Assembly: GCA_023955635.1 (NCBI GenBank)
Contig: JAMXHR010000010.1
Location: forward strand, 1-64,000
DNA: 64,000 nt
From: Methanosarcina sp. ERenArc_MAG2
GTDB lineage: Archaea > Halobacteriota > Methanosarcinia > Methanosarcinales > Methanosarcinaceae
Direction: 5' to 3'
Positions 47,005 to 57,048 of the stretch are shown here, one piece after another. The notes under the pieces are model-generated. The model had not been told where the DNA came from and did no database searches. It saw nothing but the letters and a program-made list of their open reading frames with translations. Within the stretch, counting starts at the first letter, position 1. Every line of letters begins with the position of its first letter. The translations under genes were made by a program, and so were the position numbers.

Positions 47005-47871
47005 TTACCACAAATCATTTATGCACTCTATATTTTCAATATGTTCGGAAGCTAAATAATCTTTTATAGAAACAAAAGTAAAGTTGTCTAAAACCCGTTT
47101 AAACGTCTTTTCGGTTTTATTGAGGTTATAGTAGTGCCACCACTTGTAAGATCTTATTTTAGGTTGTTGTGGATCAATTTCCCAAGGATGAAGATAACAA
47201 ACTGCAGGTTGCTGATTTTCATTAATTATTTCAATAAAGTATTTCGAGAAGCTACAGGGGAATAAGCGCAAATAAAAACCTCCAGCAACCGGAATTTTTC
47301 TTTTAAAAATTGGAATTTCATATGTAGCAGGCGGGAATTCCAAAAGTCCTTTTGCTCCCATTTTTGTTGGATCACTTAATGAAAATCGAAACGGAAACCT
47401 AGGAGCTTTGGGAATACCATATAAAGGTGTTCTAGTAGGATAAATACTTGAATCGTATTCAAAATACTTTTTGAGTATATCTATTGCCCAAAAAGTCTCT
47501 TTGACAACTGAGAACCACGGAGCTCTATAACCTATTATTTCATCGTTAGTTATATGTTTGAGTATCTTGAGAGTTTTCCTTATATCGTTTTCTAGTTTTT
47601 GAGGAGTCTGCATAAAAAGAGGAGTATGATCATATCCATGCATTGCAACCTCATGATTTTTATCACAAATGTTTTCAATTAATTCTGGAAAACGTTCTGC
47701 ATTATACCCCAAGACAAAAAAAGTAGCTTGAACATTTGCTTCATCGAGCAAAGACAACAATTTATTAGTATTTTGGAGAATTCTATCTTCGTAATTTTTC
47801 CAATTTTTAAAATCAACGTCTTGATACCAATCCTCTAAATCTATAGTCATTATATTGTTCATGTATCCCAC
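47005..47871 (-). CDS. Polysaccharide deacetylase (DUF3473-type)
   Basis: 288 residues. NodB-type fold: TIDLEDWYQDVDF (catalytic Asp, metal site), ATFFVLGYNAERFPELI, HEVAMHGYDHTPLF (metal His pair), GYRAPWFSVV and a C-terminal VCYLHPWEIDP. The PWE and DUF3473-like tail are typical of deacetylases in exopolysaccharide loci. It removes acetyl groups from an N-acetyl sugar. The start is either ATG 47871 or one a few codons later (MTIDLEDWYQ). It follows the PP-loop gene by 9 bases. Confidence 0.9.
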   Translation of the reverse strand: MGYMNNIMTIDLEDWYQDVDFKNWKNYEDRILQNTNKLLSLLDEANVQATFFVLGYNAERFPELIENICDKNHEVAMHGYDHTPLFMQTPQKLENDIRKTLKILKHITNDEIIGYRAPWFSVVKETFWAIDILKKYFEYDSSIYPTRTPLYGIPKAPRFPFRFSLSDPTKMGAKGLLEFPPATYEIPIFKRKIPVAGGFYLRLFPCSFSKYFIEIINENQQPAVCYLHPWEIDPQQPKIRSYKWWHYYNLNKTEKTFKRVLDNFTFVSIKDYLASEHIENIECINDLW

Positions 47872-47880
47872 AAATCAAAA

Positions 47881-48617
47881 TTAAGGCTTCTTATGAACAC
47901 TATTGATATATTTTTCGGAAAACGCAATTTTTTCATTCCAGTATTTAGCCGAAATATCCAAACTTGCTTTTTGACCATATAAAGGAAAGAAATAACCCAT
48001 GAGATAAGCATTAACTATAATTCCTACAGGACAATGATGCTGGGTGCTAAAATCTAAACGCTCATGAGGAAACTTTACATTTTTTTTATGGTTATACCCA
48101 TTTCAAACAATTTCCAGTCAGTTCTGGGTATATCATACACTGGATTTTTGTATTCGATATCGAAACATTTATAAAATGATTTAAGTTTCTCAATGCCTTC
48201 TTGAGACATAAATATATATATATGGCCTTTTTCTTTTTTGTATCCATCACAAGTAAAATGAATATCATTTTCAATATTGTATGAGACAGTGCTTATGTGC
48301 ATTGCAAGCTGACATGCATTACAAAAACATGGGTTCATATACCCTTTATACTTAAGGAGATCACTAATATAATTGTCATAATATATTTTTTTTGACAACT
48401 CTTCAAAGTTTATGAATTTGTGTACAATCTTATCCTTACCAAAATAATTGGACAATTTTCCAGCATTGATTTTTGCTTTCTCTGTAAAAGGCATTCCTGA
48501 GTTAAAATAAGTCAATAAGTGAACAGTATTAAATTGTTCGCAAGCTAAAGCCGCCGCTAAAGTAGAATCAGATCCACCTGAAAAAAGAACACTGATTTGA
48601 TCTTTATTTTCACTCAT
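47881..48617 (-). CDS. PP-loop ATPase of a glycan/small-molecule locus (single-base break)
   Basis: The reconstructed product is about 245 residues. PP-loop SVLFSGGSDSTLAAALACE near residue 10-27, Cys cluster MNPCFCNACQLAMH and a late HHCPVGIIVNAYLMGYF. The frame is lost at a run of eight A (48080-48087); nine gives ITIKKNVKFPHERLDF and continues to the stop at 47881. The enzyme should adenylate a carboxyl, amide or sugar group for amination or thiolation, as in N-acetyl-sugar amidotransferases or QueC-like enzymes. The Cys set may bind zinc or an Fe-S cluster. Confidence 0.8.
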
Positions 48618-48828
48618 TTATCCTACTCTCCTTTGATACTAACTATTCAACCTGGACAAAACAACACCAATGTGAAAATATTTTTATGAAGTAATTTTCG
48701 TTAATTGTTGCCCATTGATCATGTTCCATTGATCATGTTTCTTCTGTTTTCATTAGTAATCGTACTTATCTGTCTTTCGTCAAAATCAATATCAATCAAC
48801 TGATTTTAGGTAGACTGAAAAGGTACCT

Positions 48829-49050
48829 TCAATCTTTTCTTAATAACGTTTCAGGGTCAGATTCTCGTGCAAAAGCATATTCATTTACTAAATCCATAAT
48901 GAAAGAAGAACTTAACACAATTAATGATGCAGATCCTATTAGGCTCAGATATATTTTACGTAACTTCCAAGGAAGAATTAATGCAATTACACTGACAAAA
49001 AAACTAGCAACAAATATGAATATTTTAAGAATAGTTTTTATGAATTTCAT
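48829..49050 (-). CDS. Small membrane protein
   Basis: 73 residues with two hydrophobic helices (IFIFVASFFVSVIALILP and YLSLIGSASLIVLSSSFI) and a charged end. A good site AGGGGATTC lies just before ATG. The GC and codon pattern resembles its neighbours. No family recognised; it may belong to the glycan locus as a small anchor. Confidence 0.6.
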   Translation of the reverse strand: MKFIKTILKIFIFVASFFVSVIALILPWKLRKIYLSLIGSASLIVLSSSFIMDLVNEYAFARESDPETLLRKD

Positions 49051-49154
49051 TGAATCCCCTGTAATAAGTCAGAACTGTTTAATTTAATTTAATTTAAAAG
49101 GAAATTTGTTTTTATAAGTAATAAACATTTCTATTTTATTTATAATTAAAACCA

Positions 49155-49455
49155 GGCTCTTCGCTGTTTTGTATGGGTTGAAACTAATTACTGAGGACCC
49201 ACAGCGAAATAACTTAGGCACATTTTGATACTGTACTTAATTAGTTTCATAAGCAGCTCCATCGATTTTGTTCCAAAATAATTATGTGTTACCTAAGTTA
49301 TTTCGTAACGACCCCTTAGTTGGACAGTTGTCCGACCAAAATGAAAAACATCGAGCTTTACTGTGATTTTCAACAAAAATGTATCTAAATTTTATGCATG
49401 CTACTTCCATAGTTAAAAATGGATGTAAATTAACCACTCAAAACAGCGAAGAGCC
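49155..49455. repeat. ISL3-type MITE with another element nested
   Basis: Perfect 17-base ends GGCTCTTCGCTGTTTTG at 49155-49171 and mirrored at 49439-49455, the usual ISL3-type terminus in Methanosarcina. Inside is a second inverted pair, CGAAATAACTTAGG (49205-49218) against CCTAAGTTATTTCG (49292-49305), bounded by GAGGACC / CCCCTTAG; this seems to be a separate small element. No transposase. Confidence 0.8.
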
Positions 49456-49704
49456 AAAATAAGTCAATTACTCAAGGACACGACCAAGATGTGAAATCAA
49501 AGAAATATCACATGTTGAAGTTGGAATGTTAACAGCAATAATGAAATTAAATCAAGTTTTGAAATGATCTTAATAAAACCCCTGAAGTTACTGATGTATT
49601 TTTAAAATTATAGGAAGACTAATATCAGAGTAAACCTATATAAATAATTAAATTCTTAAAATCCAAGCATTTTTCACAGGATTTTACTGAAAAGGGGTTT
49701 TAAT
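49456..49704. other. Intergenic upstream of helical-repeat gene
   Basis: AT-rich; a ribosome site AAAAGGGG lies just before 49705 and an AT-rich TATA-like segment around 49635-49660. Nothing else. Confidence 0.4.
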
Positions 49705-50451
49705 ATGTTCTCACTGAACGAACAAACAGCTATTGAACTTGGAAACGCTGGAGAGCGAGCAATAAGAGAACAGAATGACTATAATGCACTCCAATATGTT
49801 GAGTATCTCCAGGAATTCGGGAAAGAGTTGCTCGAGGCAAATCTGGAGACGGATTTAAAGAGAGTCGTAATTTCACTTCGCAACATAGGCAACAAAGCCG
49901 TCCAGAAAAGGATGGAGAATGTTGCGGCTACTACTGTAGATGTACTTAAAGCTCTTGCAGAATCTGCTCTGGAGAAAAAATACTCAAATGCCCTCTGGTC
50001 TTTTTCAAAAGCCGTACAGGAAATAGGAAAAGGAGCAACCCAATTCCAGATGCTTGAAGCTGCAAAAAATGCGGTAGAAACCCTTGAGATTATAGGATCA
50101 GGAGCTGTTGCAAAGAAAATGGAGGTTGTAACCCTCTGGACGACCCTGTCACTTGAGGAAATCGATTATCTCGCAAACAGACAGAAGCTTGAAGATCTTA
50201 GCAAAGCAGCGAAAACTGCCAGGGAGAGAATTATACAATCTTCCGAAGCAGCAGGTTTCGTAACAAGGGAGCAGATAAAAAAATACCCTCAAATTATTGC
50301 ACAGACTGTAAGCGAAAATGCAGAACTTCAGAACCTTCAGCCTGCAGGTTATGCGGTCAGGCCCAATGAGGAATTCACAGAAGAGGAATTCTTCGAGGAA
50401 GAAGGGGAAAGTGAGGAGCCAGAAATTGAGGCTGTAAAAAAGGAAAAATAA
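49705..50451 (+). CDS. Helical-repeat protein of unknown function, member 2
   Basis: 248 residues. Starts MFSLNEQTAIELGNAGERAI and has about five repeats of the type 'SLRNIGNKAVQKRMENVAA', 'ALKALAESALEKKYSNAL', 'AVQEIGKGATQFQMLEAAK', 'TLEIIGSGAVAKKMEVV', spaced 35-38 residues, like the protein at 38789. The last 40 residues are very acidic (EEFTEEEFFEEEGESEEPEI) and end in KKEK. No membrane segments. Convergent with trpG (24 bases from stop to stop). Fold suggests a soluble scaffold; role unknown. Confidence 0.77.
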   Translation: MFSLNEQTAIELGNAGERAIREQNDYNALQYVEYLQEFGKELLEANLETDLKRVVISLRNIGNKAVQKRMENVAATTVDVLKALAESALEKKYSNALWSFSKAVQEIGKGATQFQMLEAAKNAVETLEIIGSGAVAKKMEVVTLWTTLSLEEIDYLANRQKLEDLSKAAKTARERIIQSSEAAGFVTREQIKKYPQIIAQTVSENAELQNLQPAGYAVRPNEEFTEEEFFEEEGESEEPEIEAVKKEK

Positions 50452-50475
50452 TCTTACGGAAAAAATTCTGGCTGT

Positions 50476-51078
50476 TTAAACAGCCGTCCGTCTTTTCTTA
50501 TAATTCCTGGAAACTTCCAGGAAGCTTTCAATTATTTTCAACCCGTTGGGAGTGAGCACTGATTCGGGATGAAACTGCAGGCCATAGATTGGGTATTGCA
50601 CATGCTCCACTGCCATAATGCTCCCGTCCTCTGCCCTGGCAGTAACCTTTATCCCGGGTGCAGGCTCGCCAATTTCAAGGGAATGGTAGCGGCCTGCCTC
50701 GAATGGGCCTTCAAATGCTGAAAATAATGCGGATTCCGTATGCAGGACTTTCGAACTTTTCCCATGCACCGGTCCTACCTTATTTCTCCTGATCAGCCCT
50801 CCGAAAGCCACATTGATTGCCTGGTGTCCAAGACAGACTCCAAGTAGGGGAATTTCCCTGCCCATCTCCCTGATTATTTCCAGACAATTTCCTATATCCT
50901 TTGGGTCAGAAGGGTTTCCGGGCCCGGGAGAAATGACCAGAGCATCAGGCTTTATCTCTCGGAGGTCTTCTAAGGAAACCGTATTAGGAAGGACCAGGGT
51001 ATCTTTTTCGAAGTAAGAAATGTAGTCTACCAGATTCCATACAAAAGAATCTTTATTGTTTATGAAAACCACCTTCAC
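50476..51078 (-). CDS. trpG: Anthranilate synthase component II (glutamine amidotransferase)
   Basis: 200 residues of a class I GATase supplying ammonia to TrpE. Catalytic Cys in LLGVCLGHQAINVAFGG, oxyanion loop ISPGPGNPSDP, and the His-Glu of the triad in GLQFHPESVLTPNG. GAGGT... precedes the start. Last gene of the trp operon, 167 bases after trpE. Confidence 0.96.
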   Translation of the reverse strand: MKVVFINNKDSFVWNLVDYISYFEKDTLVLPNTVSLEDLREIKPDALVISPGPGNPSDPKDIGNCLEIIREMGREIPLLGVCLGHQAINVAFGGLIRRNKVGPVHGKSSKVLHTESALFSAFEGPFEAGRYHSLEIGEPAPGIKVTARAEDGSIMAVEHVQYPIYGLQFHPESVLTPNGLKIIESFLEVSRNYKKRRTAV

Positions 51079-51245
51079 CTGAAAATACCTCCTGAACTTA
51101 TTTCTCCCCTACTTTTTTCACCTGGCTTCTCCCCTTTAAAATTTTTGTTTTTAGGAACTAGTTTTCCTGGGTTTCCCTTCTCTAAAAGGCCCCTTTCCAA
51201 ATTTTTCTTCATATATTCACCCCATAGTTGCTTCAAAACCTTATC

Positions 51246-52889
51246 TCAAAGCTCTCCGCCTATAGCCGCAAGCATGGCTGCCATCTTGCGCTCAGTTTCC
51301 CGGAATTCATATCCCGGATCAGAATCAGCTACGATTCCTGCACCGGCCTGCACCGACGCTTTCTTGCCCTGTACAAGTACTGTCCTAATTACGATTGCGA
51401 AATCTGCATCTCCGTTCCAGCTGTAATACCCGACTCCCCCGCCGTAAATCCCTCTTGGAGAGGCTTCAAGTTCGGAAATAATCTCCATGGCACGGATTTT
51501 CGGAGCCCCCGAGAGAGTTCCTGCCGGAAATACCGCCCTGAAAGCGTCGAACTGGTCGCACTCAGGCCTAAGAATTCCTGAAACCGTACTTTCTATATGC
51601 TGTACATGGGAATACTTCAGGACTTTCATGAACTCGGAAACCTTTACCGAGCCGCTTTCCGCAACCATCCGTACATCATTTCTCCCGAGGTCAACAAGCA
51701 TTACATGTTCAGCCCTTTCTTTTTCGTCGTGCAGCATATGCGAAGCAAAGGCTTCATCCTCGGCTTCGGATTTTCCACGGGGGCAGGTGCCTGCAATCGG
51801 ATTTATGATAACGGTCCTGTTGTGGACAGTCAGCAGAGTCTCAGGGCTTGCACCGACAATTGCCAGGTCTCCAAACTCAAAGATATACATGTAAGGGCTG
51901 GGATTGATTGCCCGAAGCTGCATGTAGAGTTCGAAAGGAGACTGCTCAAGCCTGAACTCACATTTCCTGGAAAGGACTGCCTGAAAGATATCCCCTGCAA
52001 AAATATGCTCTTTTGCCTGTAGTACCGACGCTTCAAACTCCTGTTTCCCAGCACTGCAGCCCGAAACGGATGAGCCTGAGACAGTTGATGCACCTGACAC
52101 TGCTGTTTCTATAGAATCTCCGGAAAGGGCAGTTTCCTTCAGTATGGAGCAAAGTCTTTCTGCCTCTGAAAAAGCTTCTTCATACACTTTTCCAACATCC
52201 GACCCCGAATTTACAAAGGGAGTGATCGCTATATAAACTTCTTCAGTTAGATGGTCGAACACAAAGGTTTTCGAAACTAACAGGTACTGCAGTTCGGGAA
52301 CTTCGGACTCAAATCCTTTTTCGACTCCGAGCCAGCTGTCGTAAATAGCGTCATAAGCCGTATAGCCTATAGCCCCGCCCAGGAAAGTCTGCCTGTCAAA
52401 GCGTCTGACATTCAGGAGTCCCATCCCATTTGTAGCGGGAAAAGCCAGGCGAAGGGCATCGAACGCATCTTTCCCGTGAGGAATTATATACGTGAACTTT
52501 CCGTTTTTCAGCCCTGTATCCTTTTTCTCGGGATTTTCCTTCTCCATGATCTCAGGCCCGCATACCTCCTCCATTTTTGATAGAATTTCTTCAAAGAAGG
52601 CGGAAGCTTCCGGATTAAGGAGCTCAAGGGAAATTTTTCGGTCACTTATTTTGAGGACGGCATCAGGATCGTTTCCGACAAAGGAATACCTTGCCCGGCT
52701 TGCCTGTTTTTCCACGGATTCCAGCAAATAAGAATAGCCTGAAGTCCCAGACGCCCGCAGAGTGCGGTAAAGCTCAAGGGGAGAACAGGTAGCGGTATCG
52801 ATTCTTGCAAGGAGCTGGATAAAGCCTGGTCGGTTTATTCCCGAAGCAAGCTCTTTGAATTCTTCTTTTCCAAGGTCAAAGGAAAGCAT
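51246..52889 (-). CDS. trpE: Anthranilate synthase component I
   Basis: I start at ATG 52889 (MLSFDLGKEEF), GAGGTG 7 bases before it; a GTG two codons upstream is possible. 547 residues. Feedback-site region LLESVEKQASRARYSFVG (with the Ser involved in Trp binding in other enzymes), chorismate-binding core with NPSPYMYIFEFGDLAIVGAS, PIAGTCPRGKSEAEDE, DLGRNDVRMV and AGTLSGAPKIRAMEII. A Ser/Gly-rich linker at about 260-285 is unusual. The start overlaps the end of trpF by 14 bases. Confidence 0.96.
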   Translation of the reverse strand: MLSFDLGKEEFKELASGINRPGFIQLLARIDTATCSPLELYRTLRASGTSGYSYLLESVEKQASRARYSFVGNDPDAVLKISDRKISLELLNPEASAFFEEILSKMEEVCGPEIMEKENPEKKDTGLKNGKFTYIIPHGKDAFDALRLAFPATNGMGLLNVRRFDRQTFLGGAIGYTAYDAIYDSWLGVEKGFESEVPELQYLLVSKTFVFDHLTEEVYIAITPFVNSGSDVGKVYEEAFSEAERLCSILKETALSGDSIETAVSGASTVSGSSVSGCSAGKQEFEASVLQAKEHIFAGDIFQAVLSRKCEFRLEQSPFELYMQLRAINPSPYMYIFEFGDLAIVGASPETLLTVHNRTVIINPIAGTCPRGKSEAEDEAFASHMLHDEKERAEHVMLVDLGRNDVRMVAESGSVKVSEFMKVLKYSHVQHIESTVSGILRPECDQFDAFRAVFPAGTLSGAPKIRAMEIISELEASPRGIYGGGVGYYSWNGDADFAIVIRTVLVQGKKASVQAGAGIVADSDPGYEFRETERKMAAMLAAIGGEL

Positions 52890-53603
52890 TTGCACACCTC
52901 ACTTCTTCAATAAAACTTTTGATTTTCAGGGTATCTTTTTTCCCGGAGGTCTCCACTCCAGAAGCCGTATCCACGGCATAAGGGGATACGGTCCTGATAG
53001 CTTCCTGAACATTTTCGGGCGTGAGACCGCCTGCAAGGATCAGAGGAAGCCCTGTTTTCCCCGCAATTCGTCGGCTAAGGGTCCAATCATGTATACAGCC
53101 GGTTCCTCCGGGCTTGCCGGACTTTCCGGTATCGAGCAGAATAGAATCTACAACGTTTGCTTCTTCCAGAAGGCTGACCTTTTTGAGAAGGTCGGAAATA
53201 AAAGCAGTGTTCTCAGATTTTTTCTCGGATTTTTTCCTGAAGATTCCCCCTCTGCAGGCAGAGATAGGGTTTTTATGACAGGTATGTCCGTTTTTTCTTT
53301 TATAATTTCAAGTTCCAGAAGGGGCATCCTGCAATGAATTTGCACGATATCGGGCCTTATTTTTTCAATTAGTTCCAGGGCACTGACAGAGTTTTCAGGC
53401 ATAATAACGAGTACTGAACTCAGGCTTCTGGGGACTTCAGAGACGAGATAAGCAGCAGTGTCCGAATCAAGTTTTCTCGGGCTCTCGACAGGGACTTCCG
53501 TAATAAAGCCAACTGCATCAGCTCCATAAAGGGCTGCGAGTTCTATTTCTTCAGGGCTGCGGATCCCGCAGATTTTTGTTCTTGTTTTTAATTTCGCTGG
53601 CAT
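52876..53603 (-). CDS. trpF: Phosphoribosylanthranilate isomerase (single-base break)
   Basis: The reconstructed product is about 242 residues. TIM-barrel with KTRTKICGIRSPEEIELAAL, GADAVGFITEVPVESPR, PDIVQIHCR, then after the break LLDTGKSGKPGGTGCIHDW and LILAGGLTPENVQEAIRTV and YAVDTASGVETSGKKD. The frame shifts in a run of six A (T6 at 53230-53235); A7 restores SGKKSEKKSENTAFISDL. Barrel Cys (KICGI) and Asp (LDTG) are present. Overlaps trpD at its start and trpE at its end. Confidence 0.92.
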
Positions 53604-54699
53604 GTCCTCTCCCCAGCTGCCGGGTTTAATATGGAAGTTTTGGAAGGTACCAAAATTCCTTTTCCCGGAGAAGTGCCCTTATTATTCTGTTCGTGAAAAC
53701 CTGAAGTAAAAGTCCTGAACTGATTGAATTTAACCATGACCTTTCCGCTATCAATGGCATCTTCCGCAATAGGGATTGCCTGCCGAATAGAGCCCACTAT
53801 TCCGCTCACATAAAGGGCTGCTGCTGCATTCATAACTACAAGGTCCCTTTTTGGGCCTTTCTGGCCCTTGAAAATACACAACAGATCCCTGGCATTTTCT
53901 TTCGGGGAACCGCCCATGATATCTTCGGGGCTTGCTCTCAGAATGCCCAGAGACTCGGGGGTCAGGGTATAGGTTGAAACCTTTCCGTTTTTTAGCTCCG
54001 CAACATAGGTCTCACCTGTGTTTGAAATCTCGTCCATCCCGTCCCCATGCACTACAAGGGCATGTTCGGTTCCAAGTTCCGCGAGGGCAAAAGCTATTGG
54101 CTCGCAGAGTCTTTTATCAAAAACCCCTATAACCTGCCCTTTAGCCCCTGCAGGGTTTGTCAGAGGCCCCAGAATATTAAAAACCGTACGGACCCCTAGT
54201 TTTTTCTGACCCCTGCAACCCTCTTCATAGCAGGGTGGAAAACCGGAGCAAACATAAACCCTATTCCTATCTCTTCTATTGTTTTCCTGACATGTTCTGG
54301 CACCATGTCAACTTTAATTCCCAGGGCTTCGAGCACGTCCGAACTCCCTGACATTGAGGTGACAGCCCTGTTTCCATGCTTGGCTACAGGCACGCCTGCT
54401 GCTGCAGTCACGATTGCTGCTGCTGTTGAAACATTGATAGTATTAAGGCCGTCTCCTCCTGTCCCGCAGGTATCCACAAGCCTGAAAGGTGTCCTGGGTC
54501 TGATCGTGTTAGCGGCTTTCTTCATTCCCCTTACAAAGCCTGCAATTTCTTCGGGTTTTTCACCTTTTGCTCTCAGGGCAAGCAGAAATGCCCCGATTTC
54601 CTCATCGTATGCAGTACTCAGAATCTTGCCTACTGCAGCTTCAGCTTCTTTGGAACTCAGATCCAGGCCTTCTTCCAGCTTTTTAATGTATCTCTGCAT
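53588..54699 (-). CDS. trpD: Anthranilate phosphoribosyltransferase (single-base break)
   Basis: The reconstructed product is about 370 residues. N-terminal helical domain MQRYIKKLEEGLDLSSKEAE, PRPP loop VDTCGTGGDGLNTINVSTAAA, VAKHGNRAVTSMSGSSDVLEALG and metal site, then in the second piece VVHGDGMDEISNTGETYVAEL. The break is a six-base A run (T6 at 54200-54205); A7 gives VAGVRKKLGVRTVFNILGP. The C-terminus overlaps the start of trpF by about 16 bases. Complete except for the suspected error. Confidence 0.93.
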
Positions 54700-54747
54700 T
54701 TTCTACTGCCTCCTTTTAGATCCCTATTTCCCCCTGTCTTTTCCCCT

Positions 54748-55539
54748 TTAACTGGCTTTCAATATGCCGGACTTGAGTTCTCTTGCAAGGGCTTCCAGCT
54801 TTTCGTTTACTTCTTTCCCATCTTCGATAATCCTGACAAAAGCCGATCCGACTATGACAGCGTCAGCCCCTGCATTTCGGACTTCTGCAGCCTGTTTTCC
54901 CGTTGAGATCCCGAATCCTACTGCCTTCGGAAGCCCTGTTTCCACTCTGGAAAGCAGCTCTTTAGTAGAAGACGAGACATCTTCTCGGGTTCCTGTGACC
55001 CCAAGTCTTGAGACAAGGTACAGGAAACCCGAGCTGCTTTCCAGGATCTTCCTCACCCTTTTCCCGGTTGTCGTGGGTGCTACCAGAAATATCAGGTCAA
55101 GTCCATGTTTTTCGCAGCTGTTTTTCAGGTCAGCTGCTTCTTCCACAGGGATATCAGGTATGATTAATCCGCTAATCCCGGCGTCTGCAGCCCGTTCTAC
55201 AAATTTTTCCACTCCGTACCTGAATACAGGGTTGTAATAGGTCATGCACACAAGGGGAACCCGGACTTCAAGGGCTTTAACGAGCTCAAAATAGCGTTGA
55301 GTATCCATGCCGACTGCAAGCGCCCGCTGGCCAGCTGCCTGGATTGTAGGGCCGTCTGCCACGGGATCCGAAAACGGGAAACCGAGTTCGATGATATCCG
55401 CACCCCCGTCTGCCAGAGCCTTTACAATCTCGCCTGTTGCCTCTGCAGAGGGATCTCCTGCCATTACGTAGCAGATAAGGGCTCCTTCCTTTCTCTCTCT
55501 CAGTTCGCCGAATTTCTCTGAGATTTTTTGCCTTTTCAT
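54748..55539 (-). CDS. trpA: Tryptophan synthase alpha chain
   Basis: 263 residues, TIM barrel that splits indole-3-glycerol phosphate. Catalytic Glu and Asp in DIIELGFPFSDPVADGPTIQ; phosphate loops VGFGISTGKQAAEV and ADAVIVGSAFV. Starts one base after the end of trpB. Intact. Confidence 0.97.
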   Translation of the reverse strand: MKRQKISEKFGELRERKEGALICYVMAGDPSAEATGEIVKALADGGADIIELGFPFSDPVADGPTIQAAGQRALAVGMDTQRYFELVKALEVRVPLVCMTYYNPVFRYGVEKFVERAADAGISGLIIPDIPVEEAADLKNSCEKHGLDLIFLVAPTTTGKRVRKILESSSGFLYLVSRLGVTGTREDVSSSTKELLSRVETGLPKAVGFGISTGKQAAEVRNAGADAVIVGSAFVRIIEDGKEVNEKLEALARELKSGILKAS

Positions 55540-55540
55540 T

Positions 55541-56819
55541 TCAGATTCCTCCTCTCAGCCTAAGGACTGTTTCCAGGTCTTTATCCCCTCTTCCGGAAAG
55601 GTTTACGACCACTACCTCTTCCAGTTCTCCGGCTTCCGATGCTTTCTTCAGGTAGGCAAGGGCGTGGGAAGATTCCAGTGCAGGAATGATTCCTTCAAGC
55701 CTGCTTAATTCGTGGAAAGCTTCAAGGGCCTCATTATCCGTAGCATATCGGGCTGTAACCCTGCGGCTCTCGGACAGGTAAGCAAGTTCAGGCCCTACCC
55801 CGGAGTAGTCAAGCCCTGCAGAAATGGATTCGGATTCGAGAATCTGCCCGTTTTTATCCTGCAGCACCTTTGTCCTGGCCCCGTGCAAGATCCCTTCTTC
55901 TCCTGCACAGAGGCAGGCCGAGTGAAGGGCTGCTTTTTCCGTACATTCCAGGGCTTTTCCCCGGCTTCAACAGCAACAAGTTTGACCTCTTTATCCTCGA
56001 CAAAGGGGTGAAAAATTCCCATTGCATTGCTCCCGCCGCCAGCACAGGCGATAATTGAATCAGGCATACGCCCTTCTTTTTGCAAAATCTGCCCCTTTAC
56101 CTCGCGCCCGATAACACTCTGAAAGTCCCTGACTATCACAGGATAGGGATGGGGACCCACAACCGAACCCATGAGGTAATGCGTGTTTTCTATGTTCGTG
56201 ACCCAGTCCCTGAAAGCCTCATTAATGGCATCCTTCAGGGTTTTTGAGCCGGTTTCCACGGCTTTTACCTCGGTGCCCATGAGCTCCATGCGATATGCGT
56301 TCATCTGCTGGCGCCTGATATCTTTGGAACCCATATACACAACGGTCTCAAACCCGAGATTCGCTCCTGCCATAGCTGTTGCAGTCCCGTGTTGTCCTGC
56401 ACCGGTTTCGGCAATCAACCTGGTTTTCCCCATGTATTTTGCAAGAAGGGCCTGCCCTATGGCATTGTTTAATTTGTGGGCTCCCCCATGCACAAGATCT
56501 TCCCGTTTAAGGTAGATTTTTGATCCGTATTTTTTGCTAAGTTTGCGGGCAAAATAGAGCGGTGTCTCTCTGCCTGCAAAGTCCCTCAGGTAATTGTCAA
56601 GTTCTGCAAGGAACGCAGGGTCGTTTTTATACCGTTCGTATCCCTCTTCAAGTTCTTCTAAGGCCGGCATAAGGACTTCGGGTACGTACTGCCCCCATAT
56701 TTTCCATACTTTCCTTTTATCTGGTCTGTTCTGCCGGTTTCTGAGCCTTCCTTAGAACCTGCAAGTTCATTTAAGTACGAATCTTTTGTCTGAAGTTCTG
56801 AAGTTTTAGTTCCTGTCAA
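55541..56819 (-). CDS. trpB: Tryptophan synthase beta chain (two single-base breaks)
   Basis: The reconstructed product is about 426 residues. The start is probably the TTG at 56819, 7 bases after AAGGGAG. An N-terminal extension leads to [21 protein letters not shown], which needs one more base at a C5 run (56692-56696 on the plus strand). PLP Lys in [43 protein letters not shown] and the late [11 protein letters not shown] and [11 protein letters not shown] second break lies near 55954, where one more base gives [16 protein letters not shown]. Both are single-base losses; the gene is probably functional. Confidence 0.92.
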
Positions 56820-57048
56820 TTCAATTACTCCCTTATCTTTTGATGTGACTCTATAGCGTAATTTTTAAAATCGTATCTAGTATCGTGATTTCGGATCCAG
56901 TGATTTTCAGGACCTTGATTTGTAATTTTATTTGTGATTTCGGGATTGAAGCAAAATTTAGTTTTGAAATAAATTTTGAAACAGAAGAGGATTTTTCAAC
57001 CTAAATTCCAGCAGGCTGAAAGCTCCGAAAAGTCCGGAAAAAGAGTTA
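56820..57048. other. trpC-trpB intergenic
   Basis: 230 bases within the operon, AT-rich near 56830-57000, with no hairpin or leader peptide that I can make out. It may hold an internal promoter. Confidence 0.35.
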
